Below, piece by piece: positions 9,628 to 21,310 of a stretch of 64,000 nucleotides of DNA; within the stretch, counting starts at the first letter, position 1, and every line of letters starts with the position of its first letter. The stretch is taken from positions 964,866 to 1,028,865 of the forward strand of contig PJRA01000114.1 of the NCBI GenBank assembly GCA_016987375.1, given 5' to 3'. The DNA comes from Brachionus koreanus (Eukaryota > Rotifera > Eurotatoria > Ploima > Brachionidae). The position numbers and the translations under genes are program-made. A model generated the notes under the pieces. It did not search any database, was not told the DNA's origin, and saw only the letters and a list, made by a program, of their open reading frames with translations.

Positions 9628-10301
9628 TAATTAAATAAAAAACTTTTAAGATTTTTTTTTAACTGAAAACCAGGAAAAAATTTATTGCACGTTATTTTTA
9701 ATTTTTATTTCAGGATAAAAGTTACTGAAAATTTTAAAATAAATTATTTACAATATTTTACAAATAATAATTTTAATAATTATCACATTAGAAAATACAG
9801 GTTTTTCATATCTGTATATTTGTAATACTTTTCTTCTCTTTACCGACATCATTCTAAACAAATCTAATGATTAATAATATTCAAAAAGCTACTTGCTAGC
9901 AGTATTAAATAAATCAGCAAAAGTAATTAATTAGTTTGCTCCTATAACAATTTTTTTGAATCTTTTCCAATTTTTTTTAAAAATTAAATAAAAAGTCAAA
10001 AATCATTAAAAAAAAACGAGTCCATTCATAACGATATTCGTTTTGTTTGAATCAAAAATAACCATATGGAAAATAAGGTTGTATGATGATACAGATTTCG
10101 GTTTTTAGTCAAAGTTTTTTTTCTTATCGGTCTATCAGAAGATAAAAAAAAAACTCAGTCTAAATACCAAGCGATAATTTAAGTCATATTGAATACTAAA
10201 CTTTGATTAGGAATTATCTACACATTTGTAGATCTTCAATTTAAAACTAAAATTAATAGGCCAATACTGGACTTGATAATTTAAATAAAAAAAACAATCG
10301 T
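9628..10301. other. Gene-free AT-rich stretch
   Basis: 3' flank of the minus-strand carrier gene. Nothing else is recognised. Confidence 0.4.
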
Positions 10302-12035
10302 TTATTCGTCCACATCATTCGATATTATATCTGAAGATGCGTCATATCTATTAAAATAGTATACTATCAGTTCATAAGTAGTCATAACAATGGCTGTATT
10401 TGGTATTTGTCTTATTAGATGTGTTCCCATTCCTTTATACCAGCCTCTAAAACCCTCTTCTCGTGCTACTAAAGCCAATGTTTGTAAAAATCCATTGTAT
10501 TTGTCTCCTTCAAGTCTTAATCGTGTTCGCGCAACCTCTTTTTACGAAAATTAGCTATAAATACTAACTTTATAAGTTTAACAAACCGTGTGGGTAGCAA
10601 ATGAGTGCTGCAAGTGTCTTTGAAAATCCCGCTGATGTAAAATAAGTGTATAGACTTAACTGAGAGTCATTTTCGGTTGAAACAGCCTTAAGTTTTTCGT
10701 ACAAAACGAAATAAAGAGCCGATTCAGCTATGCCGAAATAGGATGCTGATATTCCCTTGTAAAAACCAAGCGGGCCTTTTTCTCTCATTAGTTTTTCAAT
10801 AACCTGAATTGCTGATTGTCCTCGTCTTGACTGATCAAGCTGCATTCGAGTTTTTACAAACCAAATAGGATTTGTTATTGTCACTGCTGAAAAACCTTTT
10901 GTTAAAAAAAATCAGCAATCAAATTTTTTCCCAATTTAAAAACTAAGGTTTTGTGAAATATGGTACAAAATAAAAAAATAAAACAAAAATTAATGCTAAA
11001 AAAGCTTATAACTTTTTTTTCTTTCTGAAGGCTATTAATTAGTCCTGTAAGTGCAACAAACTGCAACATGCTTAGTTGCACCACAAGTCAAAGTCTGCTA
11101 ATGATGCACTATAGCCAAATTTGTCTATTGTTTTACCAGATTGTTGATAGCAGATCAACTTTGAATGTTGCACCATGTTGCATTTAGATAAGTTGCTTTT
11201 GACTTTAAAAAGAAAAGTAATGTGAATTTTGAGCATTTTTTTCTGTTCTTTTGTATTAAATTTCACAAAACAAAAACTAAACTAACTAATAATTTTTCTA
11301 AATTTTAGTACCTGCTATAAATGCCGAAACAATGTGAAGAAGAGAACTTTTTTCTCCAATGCTGTTCGAAAGAACTCTTTTCGAATTGGCATAAGCAAAA
11401 AAATAAATTGCTCTAAAATTATAATTATTTTTTGTTTAGTTATTGATTAAATTAACAGTTTATCTTAATTTAGTACCTATAAGGAGCTACTCCAATTATA
11501 GTTGGACCAAGACCTTTGAAAAGTCCTTTGTAGCCTTCATTTTCAACAATTGATCTAATTGATTTTAGATTTAATCTATTTTTTTTTTAAATTAGATTAA
11601 TATAATACCTAAAACTAAATACTATGCTTTTGCCAATATGACTTCTGCCCATTTGATGCTGATTTTTAACAGGATTTTGAATTGATGTAAAAGCGAAGTC
11701 ATTGGCAAATAAGTGAGAACTAGTACCGTGGCTGTTTCTGTACAAAATGTGGGCAGTCTTGGTAATTGATGAGCTCTTATTTGATGAAAAGCCAAGATGA
11801 ATTGGACTCAAATGCGTGTGTGACCTAAATATTTTACGGGTTAACCCCAAACTATTTTGTGAATTTTGATTAGCTTGTAAACGAGTTTTTACCACTTCTA
11901 GTGGACAGGTTAATATTGCGCCAGTGGTGCCCGCTAAGCTTAAATTTAAATAATGAAATAGTACATTCTTTAAATTATCAGTAGATAAATTTACCCTCCA
12001 GCAACTAAGTGTATGAATATATTTTGATCAGTCAT
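10302..12035 (-). CDS. SLC25A36-like: Mitochondrial pyrimidine nucleotide carrier, SLC25A33/SLC25A36-like
   Basis: Inner-mitochondrial-membrane carrier, by family expected to exchange pyrimidine nucleotides for mitochondrial nucleic acid synthesis. Six exons on the minus strand: 12035-11995, 11938-11609, 11575-11477, 11412-11312, 10886-10587 and 10537-10302 (TAA), 1107 nt and 368 aa. The three mitochondrial-carrier signatures are visible: PLEVVKTR in repeat 1, PIWFVKTR in repeat 2 and PHEVARTR in repeat 3. The Trp in the second signature (NPIW) is characteristic of the SLC25A33/36/Rim2 branch. Other diagnostic stretches are [36 protein letters not shown] and [16 protein letters not shown]. 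Introns are 56, 33, 64, 425 and 49 bp. Exon 2 holds a Ser/Asn-rich linker longer than in vertebrate proteins. The start ATG gives [14 protein letters not shown], matching the family start before the first helix. Confidence 0.93.
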
Positions 12036-15000
12036 TAGTTTATCTAAGTCGAATTAATGAGAAAAATTAAATTTTTTTTAATAATAATTTCAGAACCACT
12101 TTTTAAAAAGATTGCAAAATGTGTTTTTTTCATTTAGCTAATTGTAAACAAACTATTTTTGCTAATAATTCGGCAATATTATACAATTCATGTAATATTT
12201 CCAAAATTAATGAAAACAAAAAGCTAAAAATTTAAATTTTTATGCGTATTTTTATGTTCAGCCAACAACAAAAAAAAATTTAGCATAATTTTGCATTTTA
12301 TTAACCCAGTATAAAAGGTCTGAACAAAAGTTAACTTAAATAAAGTGCTTATCTTAACATCATTTTTTTATCGAAACTCAAGATTAGATTAGTTACTCGA
12401 AATGAATTTAAAATAAAATAAAAAAATGAATAACCATTATTTTTAGCTTTTGCAATAATAATTAAATATTCATTGCATAGTGTTCACTTGCTCAGTTAGT
12501 GATTTGATTACAAAGGTTTTAAACTTAACTTAAAATATTTTAGTGCAAGTTTGCTTACAGAATCGAAACATTTTTTATTATTTAACTATTTAAATCATTC
12601 TCTTGGTACGTGCTGCAATTAATTTTTGACTGAAAAAAATTCCTCTGAAAATTTACTTATCAAATTTGAATATTTTTTAAATTAAAAATCTAATCTCAAG
12701 CTTACTGCTGGTTAAATAGCCGGATTTGAATACTAGTGACAATATAAGCAGTTTTGATCAAGGCAGCTGACTTTTTTCGCTAATTATGCTTTTGCCAAGA
12801 GAAACTTTTAGTTTAAAATAAAAATCGCTGGTTGGCATGAAAGATAAGATACAAAAAGAAAAAAAAATTAAAAAAAAATTTAAAATTTTCTAATTTTTAA
12901 TGCTAAAATTTAAAAAAATTCAACACGATGTAAATTTAAATTAATAAAAAAAAAAAAAGAACGCAATTCACGAACACAGCTCTACATTTAATTTTGAACA
13001 ACGATTTTGATATTTAAATTAGAAATGCTTTTGGGTGATCATGTGATCAATATGTGTATCAAACTTTTACATTCTAAGATTTTTTAAATTATTTCATTTT
13101 CTTGAACATAAAAAATATATTTTTTCATTTTATAGCTTTTTTATATCGAGCAAATTAAAATTATTCTGTTCAACTCTCTAGGCACATTAACGTGCTTCTA
13201 TATTTAAACTTTTTTTTCTTTTTTGAGAATCGCAATTTAAAAATTAGATCCAAAAAAACTTGTAGTTAATTTAAAAATATGAGTTCTAAGCCTGTCACAA
13301 TCATAAAATATGATAAAATTATAGCTTTTAATCGATGATTCATTTTTATATATTTATTTTGGTAATTATTTATCTAATTTTTTATTTGTTGGGTGTATTT
13401 TACCGTAAATATTATAACCTGTTGAAATTGTTTAGTTTCATTAATTTTTAAATTTAGATAAAAATTGAAATAGCTTGAGAAATTTTATTTTTGATCATAA
13501 AAATGTTTTGATTTACTTTTTGAAAAAAAAAATTATTTACAAGATTTAAATCGACATAATTTCCAATAATTTTTTTTTTAAATTCTAGAAAAAACTTTGC
13601 TCCAAAAAAATAAGATTAAAAATCTACTTGCAAAAATTTTTCTTATGTCTTCTAGTTAAGACAAACCCAATGTCATTAAAATAATTTTTTTTTGTTGAAA
13701 GTTTAAATAAATTCAATAGATTAAAATTATTTCAAGATTGCTGCAGCTAATTAACTTTTTTTCAGAAAAGCTTTGATTTGTTTCTAATTGGATTTTGTCT
13801 GGCTTTTGATCTTTTGGAATAAAGTTATGCCTTTTGATGATTAGAGGTTATCATAGTAGTATTTAGAGTTTGCTCGAATCATTTTAGTTAAAAATAAACG
13901 AATATGTTCTAATTTAACATTAACATCTTAAAAATAATAAAATACTGGTAGTAAGACTTGCATTTCATCCAGCAACAAGCAATTTTAAGATTAATTAACA
14001 GGCTAGTGTCTTAAGTCATCATAGTCGACTAATATAAGCACTTAATTCATTTAATTTTAATAAAATTTTTAATATTTAAAATTAAACAATTAACATTCAT
14101 AAATTTGTATCAAATTTTTTTAATTTTTTTCATCAGAATGAAAATTTAAAGTAAAAAATTACAAAATTGATTAATTTTAAAAAAAATCAATTAAATATAA
14201 ATTATTAAAACTTGTTTTCTGGAATTGATGTCATTCTCTCAAAAAAAAAAACATCTAGACTAATTGCATCATATATTGGGAATAGTTTAATAATTTTTTA
14301 TTTGATACTTTAATCTGAAAGAATAGAAAAAAGAAAACAATTATGTAAATAATAATAATAGTTTCATCTTAATTTCTGTTTAATCTCCAGCAAATGTTAT
14401 ACTGGCCCTTATTTTGTTAATATGGCGATCTTTTAAGAGTCTAATAATAATCGGCTGATAATTATAGAAAAGAAGAGAAAATATTTTTATGGATACAACT
14501 TCTATGTTGGCTTATTTATTTGATATACAGTTAGAATCGAAAACTCAAGCAGTTTGGAACAGAGTTTAGTCTTTTCTTCAGCCCATTTTTAAAAATAATA
14601 TGGTTTTTCAGTTTCAATTAATTATGTTTTTTTTTCTTAACACATACTTTAAAATTGATGGAACATGCCATATCATATTTTTTAAATAAGTATTAAAGAT
14701 GGGAGATGGGAGGGATCTTTCGACTCATTAATTGACTTGTTTTTTTCAAAGAAAATAAATTTATTTTGTAATAAAATTTATAAATTTTTTATAATATTTT
14801 GATTTTAGAAATGATTTAAAATAAAAAATATATTAAATTTATTGAATAAAAAACAAAGAGAGGAAACAACAAAATGGGTTCAAAGACCCCTCCGGTCTTT
14901 GAGTGTTAAAAAACTAAAAATGAATTTCTTTGCTTATTTTACTGTGAAAAATAGTCAATTTATGTTTTCAATTATCTATTTCCATGAAACAAACTTTCGA

Positions 15001-15798
15001 TGAAACCTGGTAGTGTCGACTTCTTTAAAAAAATTATAATTTTATACAGTTGAATCAGTTGAATCAGTCTCTTCTCAGTTTTTTTTTAGCTCCCAGTTGA
15101 AGCTACAGTTTTATGATGGCCCTGATGACTTAAGTTTCTAATTGAAGGAACAAATTTTGCCGCTTGATTGAAGTTTTTTGAACTAATTATGTTCAAAACT
15201 AAATAGTAATTTAAAAGGAATTTTTATTCAATTTTAAAAGCTTATATAAAATTTTATCAGATTAGATTTAAAGTATTGTTAGAGTAGAAAAGGACATATA
15301 AATTAAATTTGATTAAAAACATGTGGCAAAATAAGTTTTCAAAAAAGTTGATGAACTAACTGAAATAAGAATAAATAAAATTTTTTAGGGTTCCATTAAA
15401 AATCAAATCCAAAACGCAAAATCTAATTTAAAGCTAAATTATGACATTTTTAACAAGTCTTTTTTTTATTTGAACAAAAAGCTTTGTAAATTTAAATGAA
15501 CGCAATTTATTTAAAAACAATTCTTTTTTATGTAGATTAATGAAAGCCTAGATTTTATTAAATAAATGTTTGATTTATGCTTGACAAATACCAAAAAATT
15601 TACTTAAAGTAAAAAAATAAAATATTGTTTAATGTTTTTTATTGAATGCATATTTATTCTTTACATAAAAATTTAAGCCAAAAAGGCTAAGATGATCTCT
15701 GGTTATCAGGTAAAATTTGATAGATAGAAAATTGAAAAACTAAAAAAAAAACTTTATTTCATTAATCTTTACATCTACAAAGCTAGAAAAACTAATCG
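12036..15798. other. Long gene-free AT-rich stretch
   Basis: No open reading frame with coding texture. Homopolymer runs abound. A tiny tandem GTTGAATCA copy sits near 15050. A lone TATAAAAG word at about 12309 on + has no gene downstream. Confidence 0.45.
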
Positions 15799-17595
15799 TT
15801 AATATCTAAAATTATCAAATGCTGATTCCCTTAGAGATTGAATCGGAACTCGTGGAGTATATTTTGGTCTGGAAAAAGCAACACGTTTTAAGCGAATTTC
15901 ATCAAGATCTTTGGCTTTGTGATCATTTTCTCCTAAAAGATCAGCACTTGGTTTGACAGAAATTGCTCTTGGTGAAGATCCCACTCTTTTATCCAAGCAA
16001 TTTACACTATTTTTCCTATTGCTAAACAAATATATTATTAAAATGGCGATTAAAATTTGAAATAGGCAAAAAAATATCAACAGAAGTATAAAAAAAATCA
16101 ACCATTCACTTTCTAAATGTCTGCTGTAATCTTTGTCTAAAAATTTAAAACTATGATTAGTTTTATTATCCAATTCATTTAATGACTTGTGTACATAAAC
16201 GTGACTAGAACTATTTTCAATTTTTAATTTTTTTGTTGTCAATGTAGCTTGCCCAAGCGTATCATGTTTGACTTCAACTTTAAATTGCTTAAGCAAACAA
16301 TGGTTGCCTCGATTAGTTTGAGTTAGGCATTTGACTAGTGTTTCTCCTAGTTTGCAATCACGATATGAATTTGAGTATTCAACATACTGAAAATTTTTCA
16401 TTGAAAAGTCAAATCTTTTTTCTTTATGCCGAAGTTCATTGATGAATATGTGAGAACAAGATTTCCATGAATTTACGAAGCTGTCTAAATAGACATTGAC
16501 ACCACATGGTAAAAAGCTTAGCATGCAAATGTCCGAATTGTCTACATGATAATACTCGGAAATAGAGTGCAATAAAAGTGTCTGAATCGAAGTTTCCTGA
16601 AAAGCCTTGAGTTCAATTTGTTTGATTGGATTTGAGCTCAAGTCCAAATATTCCAATTTTTTTAAACAACCAAAAATTCCTTGTTGAATTATCTCTATAT
16701 TTGATTGACGTATGGTCAATGATTTTAGACTGTCAGCATGCAAAATTGCAAAATTGAGACTAATGTAGCTCAAATCGGTAAAATAGATTTCAATTGTTTC
16801 CAAATTTTTGAACTTAGGAACGAATGTGTGGTCCAAAATTTTGATTCCTTTGGCTTCTTGGATGTAAATTTTGCTAATTTCAGCATCCGAAGTCCAATAG
16901 CGATTGAGCTGAGCTGTCGTCAAGCTGTAATTTACAAGGTTAATCATGTCTATTTGATTTTTTAGACTTCTCCAACCTGGACTATCACTTGTAAAGAGCG
17001 ATTTCAAATTGTTTGAACTGTGATAGTCTAAATTAAGGCTTTTTATGTACGTGTCTTTACCAAATGACTTTAAGTCCAAGGCATAATTGTCGCCTAAAGA
17101 AATAAAAGATAATTTATCACAATTTAAATTATCAAATGCCTCAGGTTCTATTAAAACCAAATTTGTGTAAATTATTTCCAAATCTTTAATAAAAGAATAA
17201 TCTTTAAGAAAATTTTTTCCCAAAATATTCGGAAACTGAATGCTGAGTTTTATGCCATCTGAAAAGGAAGCGTTTTGAAAATAATTTTCATCTATTCTTT
17301 CAATTTCGTTAATGTAGATCTCTTTAAAGCGGTTGAAGTTTTTGTTCACAAACTGGTATGGAATTTTTTGCTCTTGGGTTTGAAATGAATTTATAGAAAG
17401 CGCGTTACGGCATTCATCTGTCCGGCAATAGCACTCAATGCGCATCAATTCCCAGTTACATTTGCAAAATCGTTCATTTGGACAATAGTTAATTACTGCT
17501 GCCATGAAGCCCATTCTGAAAATAACAAAAAAAATGCCAAGTAGGAAAACATTCATTTTAAAATTTCTCGAAACGAATAAAATTGAAAATTGCAT
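15799..17595 (-). CDS. Single-pass leucine-rich-repeat receptor-like protein
   Basis: Uninterrupted 598-aa ORF. The N-terminus has a hydrophobic signal-like segment; a second in-frame ATG at residue 14 (MNVFLLGIFFVIF) would give a cleaner signal peptide and may be the real start. It is followed by a Cys-rich cap (CPNERFCKCNWELMRIEC). Residues about 90-370 contain irregular LRRs, the clearest being CLKKLEYLDLSSNPIKQIE. A Cys-containing region follows, then one transmembrane helix (about 497-525) and a basic, Ser-rich cytosolic tail of about 73 aa without a TIR or kinase domain. This layout fits a surface adhesion or receptor protein; no ortholog is recognised. The gene is intronless. Confidence 0.75.
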   Translation of the reverse strand: MQFSILFVSRNFKMNVFLLGIFFVIFRMGFMAAVINYCPNERFCKCNWELMRIECYCRTDECRNALSINSFQTQEQKIPYQFVNKNFNRFKEIYINEIERIDENYFQNASFSDGIKLSIQFPNILGKNFLKDYSFIKDLEIIYTNLVLIEPEAFDNLNCDKLSFISLGDNYALDLKSFGKDTYIKSLNLDYHSSNNLKSLFTSDSPGWRSLKNQIDMINLVNYSLTTAQLNRYWTSDAEISKIYIQEAKGIKILDHTFVPKFKNLETIEIYFTDLSYISLNFAILHADSLKSLTIRQSNIEIIQQGIFGCLKKLEYLDLSSNPIKQIELKAFQETSIQTLLLHSISEYYHVDNSDICMLSFLPCGVNVYLDSFVNSWKSCSHIFINELRHKEKRFDFSMKNFQYVEYSNSYRDCKLGETLVKCLTQTNRGNHCLLKQFKVEVKHDTLGQATLTTKKLKIENSSSHVYVHKSLNELDNKTNHSFKFLDKDYSRHLESEWLIFFILLLIFFCLFQILIAILIIYLFSNRKNSVNCLDKRVGSSPRAISVKPSADLLGENDHKAKDLDEIRLKRVAFSRPKYTPRVPIQSLRESAFDNFRY

Positions 17596-17989
17596 AAAAA
17601 TTTGTTCGTTTTAAGCTATTTTTAATTAAATTCATGAATGGTCAATAGTTATTTATTTGATTACATTTGGGAAATAATTTAGATTTTGAAACAAAAGACT
17701 TTATTAAAAAAATATTGATTTCCACTTTAGAAAATAAACTTAAGAAACTATTCCGTATTAATTTTTAACTAGAATTTTTATTACAAATTTTCAATTTTGA
17801 TTTTTTTCCAAAATATCTCTCTTGTTGATTAGATAATTTTGTATACCTTTTTTGATTAAAATTTTTAATTAAAAACCTTGATTTATTAACAGTATTGATA
17901 TATGAAAATTTTAAAACTTCTATCTATTTGATAGTTCTTATACTTAAATTAATCTTATCACGAAATTCATTTTTCAATTTTTTTTCCTT
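17596..17989. other. Upstream flank of LRR gene
   Basis: AT-rich with no coding signal; presumably holds the LRR promoter, but no clear TATA box is seen. Confidence 0.35.
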
Positions 17990-18170
17990 TTACGCTCCTT
18001 GTGGTGCATAGGTTCATTACTTTTGATTTGCACTCAAGTCGATCTTTTGCTTCACCCCATTTCATGATTGTTGTCTTCCTACTTTTCGCTTGCCTTGCGC
18101 TGTCCATTGCAGTGCTCTTTTTGTTATTCAATTTTCTTCATTTCAAGTATATGTCTTAGCCATCGTAATT
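17990..18170 (-). mobile_element. LINE 3'-end fragment (reverse transcriptase C-terminus)
   Basis: Read on the minus strand it gives RWLRHILEM, then QWTAQGKRKVGRQQ, then a KDRLECKSKVMNLCTTRS-like end. These are the familiar C-terminal words of non-LTR retrotransposon polymerases, in broken frames. The terminal about 45 bp (CTCCTTGTGG-GCATAGGTT...) recurs at 18490-18535 and in reverse at about 48295-48340. Confidence 0.6.
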
Positions 18171-18489
18171 TTTTTTTCTTTATGGACAGGCTCATTGATT
18201 CCGAACTTTCAAATAAAAAACCATTTTTACTGCTGAATTCCAAACAATATTTCCAAACCTCGTGTGAATTAGTTAACTTTTAAATTTGGGAAAAAAAATT
18301 ATAAATTAGGATGAACAGTTAGTTCGATATTATTATGAAAAATTGAAAGCTTAAACGCACTGTAAAATACTAATTTGAAGAAAAAAAAGGTATACTTCAG
18401 TTATACTGCTTTTACTAAAATGATTTTTAGACTTTAGAAAAATAGTTAAATTTAAAATTTCTGTTTTTGATCTTTTTAAATCTATATTC

Positions 18490-18560
18490 ACCCTTGTGGA
18501 GCATATGGTCATTACTTTTGATTTCTACTCAAGTTGATTCTTTTCCTTGACCCTTGCTTT
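18490..18560 (-). mobile_element. Second copy of the LINE terminal motif
   Basis: CCTTGTGGAGCATATGGTCATTACTTTTGATTT-type sequence nearly repeats the end of the 17990-18170 fragment in the same orientation, followed by decayed sequence. It is probably a separate truncated insertion. Confidence 0.5.
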
Positions 18561-19189
18561 TACCAATGTCTTTCCCAAATCGATTAACTCTTTTAGGAAA
18601 GACTAAATTAGTACATCCAACAATCTAAATCTTTTTGTTAAGTTAGACTTAAAATGCGATTTAGTTTTGAATTTTCTGTCTTATTAAAGTTAAATATAGT
18701 ATTTTTCCAAGTATTTAATTTTTTTATTTTTAAAAGCCTCAACTCTTACTGAACCCCGAATTTTATACGACAATTGTATATTAATAGAAATTATTTGTCT
18801 CAAAAAAAAAGTAGTCTAAATTTGGGATATGTAAAAATATCTAAAAAGTACTATTTCACAGAAAAAAACTGCAAAAATTCTTTTGTTAAATTTCTTTTTT
18901 TTTAAATACTCTATAGTTAAATTATTCTCTAATTTTGATTTTTTTTGTTTAAATCTAAAGGAACTTTAGCTCGGCAAAGATAAACTAATAAATAATTATT
19001 AAAAAAACAAAATATTTCTCAATAAAACATTTAAAAAATAATTATGATACAAATAAAATCAAATAAATACTTCTGAATGAACAGAACGCAGTGTGTTGTC
19101 CTTTGAAATTCTTAATCAGATTCTGTGTCTGTAGTTCTAAGTGGATTTGTTCTTGATCCAATAATACTATTCATTCTACAAATGACCAT
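18561..19189. other. AT-rich stretch between LINE fragments
   Basis: No gene seen. Confidence 0.35.
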
Positions 19190-19800
19190 ACATAAATGAC
19201 CTTCCAGTTTGTGTTTCAAATACAATGGAGGAGTATGCCGATGTCTCCAAATATTAGCTATCAAGTTTATGAAAAAATAACGTTACAGAAAGATTTAGAT
19301 GCGATTTGCGAATGGATAGAGATAAAGGGTATGGGCTTGTGTGCTAAAAAATTTAAAATTATGTATTTTGGAAGATAGAATGAGATACATAAACATATAG
19401 CTCAAAAAAATGAAGAAAGTGGATATGTAATGTGGACTGCAAAACAAATAAGATACAAGGAATGCTTAAGTGAATATTTTTCAGAATAAAAAAGAACTTT
19501 GGTTTAGGTATAATTATTTGCGTCTTTGCTAAGACCACACCTATAAGATGCGGTGCAAGTTTGAAATCCAAATAAAAAGATGGATGTGAATACATTAGAA
19601 GATTTCAAGGAAAGTGCCACAAAAATATATTTGGCTTTGAGAGGTATGGAATATGAAATGCGATCAACAAAGATGGGTAACAAAGCTATTTTAAAGGCAA
19701 ATGAGACTAGATTTGATCGAAATTTATAAGCTAGCAAGTGGTTTAGAAAATTATAAACTAACTAGATTGATAAACTAATTCTTGATAGAAAGTTACAGCA
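19190..19800 (+). mobile_element. Decayed non-LTR reverse transcriptase fragment
   Basis: LQKDLDAICEWIEIKGMGL...KIMYFGR (19280-19376) matches the conserved downstream part of LINE RTs (LQ-DLD-l-W...K-m-fG). About 310 bp later, in another frame, RLDLIEIYKLASGLENYKL matches the following LIE-YK-i-GL element of the same proteins. Stops and frame changes between them show it is a fossil. The RT catalytic FADD-type box is not present in this piece. Confidence 0.65.
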
Positions 19801-20529
19801 ATAAATACCTAACTTTATTCGATCATGATGATAAGACAATGAACGATGCTAAACTATTATGATTTAAAGAAATTTTGATCAAAAATTCAAAAAAAATAAT
19901 AACTGTTTAATAAAGTTGTCTATTCTAATTATCTTGAGGCTAAGCTTAATAAGATTCATAATTCAGCTATTAAGGGCAAAAGCCTCATCGGCTTAAAACA
20001 ATGACTGTACAAAAATAGAAAAAATTTTTTTTCAATTAAATTAAACTTTTGAGTTTGATTAATAGATTAGTTTTTATATTTTTGGTTTTGAAAGATTTTT
20101 ATTATTCTATTTTAATTACTTTGATGATTTTTTAAAAAAATTGCTTGAATAAATTTAATTATTTTTAGCTTAATTTTTAATTTAATTAAATTTGTCAGGA
20201 TCTACAAAATTACTTAAACTAAAATGTCTTTTTATAGTCATATTCTCAAAATCCTATGTGATCCTTGAGACTACTTACGATTTAATTGAAAAAAAAATTT
20301 TTTTCAGCTTTTCTAAAAAAATTTAGAATTACCACACCCCTTTAAAACTATATACCAGAGTGTAGAAAATTTTATGCTTATAAATTATATTAATTTTATT
20401 TTTATAAATTTTTTACTCCTTTAGAATATATACAAAAAAATAATTCTTTTAAAGTAATTCCCAAAAAAAATGAAAATTAGGGTTTCACAGGACTGAGATT
20501 ACTAATTTCAAGCCAAATAATAGAAATTT
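19801..20529. other. AT-rich stretch
   Basis: No gene recognised. Confidence 0.35.
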
Positions 20530-20730
20530 TGATCACCATGCACCATAATCATCATCATTGATCGACTGTTATTTGAGTATGCCAAGTGGGTTATTTAGAA
20601 CAGACGACCACAATGCTCTTCCACTTTTCACGATCTTGCGCTGCCTTCTTGATCTCGGTCGCAGTTAGACGGACAATCTTGCTCAGAAGTCAAGCAATGT
20701 AGTTGATGAAGCTGGATGCTGAACGACCTG
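20530..20730 (-). mobile_element. LINE 3'-end fragment with CATCAT tail
   Basis: On the minus strand it encodes ATEIKKAAQDREKWKSIVV, the typical extreme C-terminus of a LINE endonuclease/RT polyprotein, followed by a stop and an ATGATGATGATTATGG simple tail. GC content is markedly above the flanks. It is a different family from the 17990 and 48120 fragments. Confidence 0.65.
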
Positions 20731-21310
20731 AACCGAAATTACTTTATTTTTTAATCGTTGACATATTTCAAATACATTTCAAAAAGAAAGACATTTAAAA
20801 TTATCAAATTATTTATTTGTTAAATGAAAATAAAAAGAAATATTTTAACTCTACTTTAGTGTTTTTTTTATCAAATAAATAAGTTCATATTTGATGATCA
20901 TTGAAACTTTAAAAAAAAAAAACAATTTTACTTTCCTTTTAAATAGAAGAAGACTTCTCTTCTTAAATAAAATTTGATTTAAAAAAAAAGAGAGCTGATT
21001 TTTGGATTAGAATGTGCAATAATTACCGGTTTTACAATTAATAAACAACTAAAGCTAAAATAAAAACATTAATTGCAAGCAAATAAAATGAAGCAATGTG
21101 TAAAATTCTCTTTTTTTTTCGTTTATTTAATTATAAAATTCCGTTAGCTCATAAAATAAAAAGGACAATAAAATTGTTATTTAAATCAAGACAAAAATGA
21201 TTATTCTCCGATATATACTGGGTGATTTATACAAAAAAAAAAACTAAAATATATAAAATAAATTACACACTTTCATATAATTTGGTGACGTAAAATTCAA
21301 GAAATACAAA
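20731..21310. other. 3' flank of the FRMD gene
   Basis: AT-rich, no further coding signal. Confidence 0.35.

Noticed and set aside
12305..12320. TATAAAAG word
   Set aside because: Points right into gene-free DNA and is on the wrong strand for the SLC25 gene at 12035.
18068..18283. 71-aa ORF on + strand
   Set aside because: Antisense of the LINE 3'-end fragment and AT-rich low complexity.
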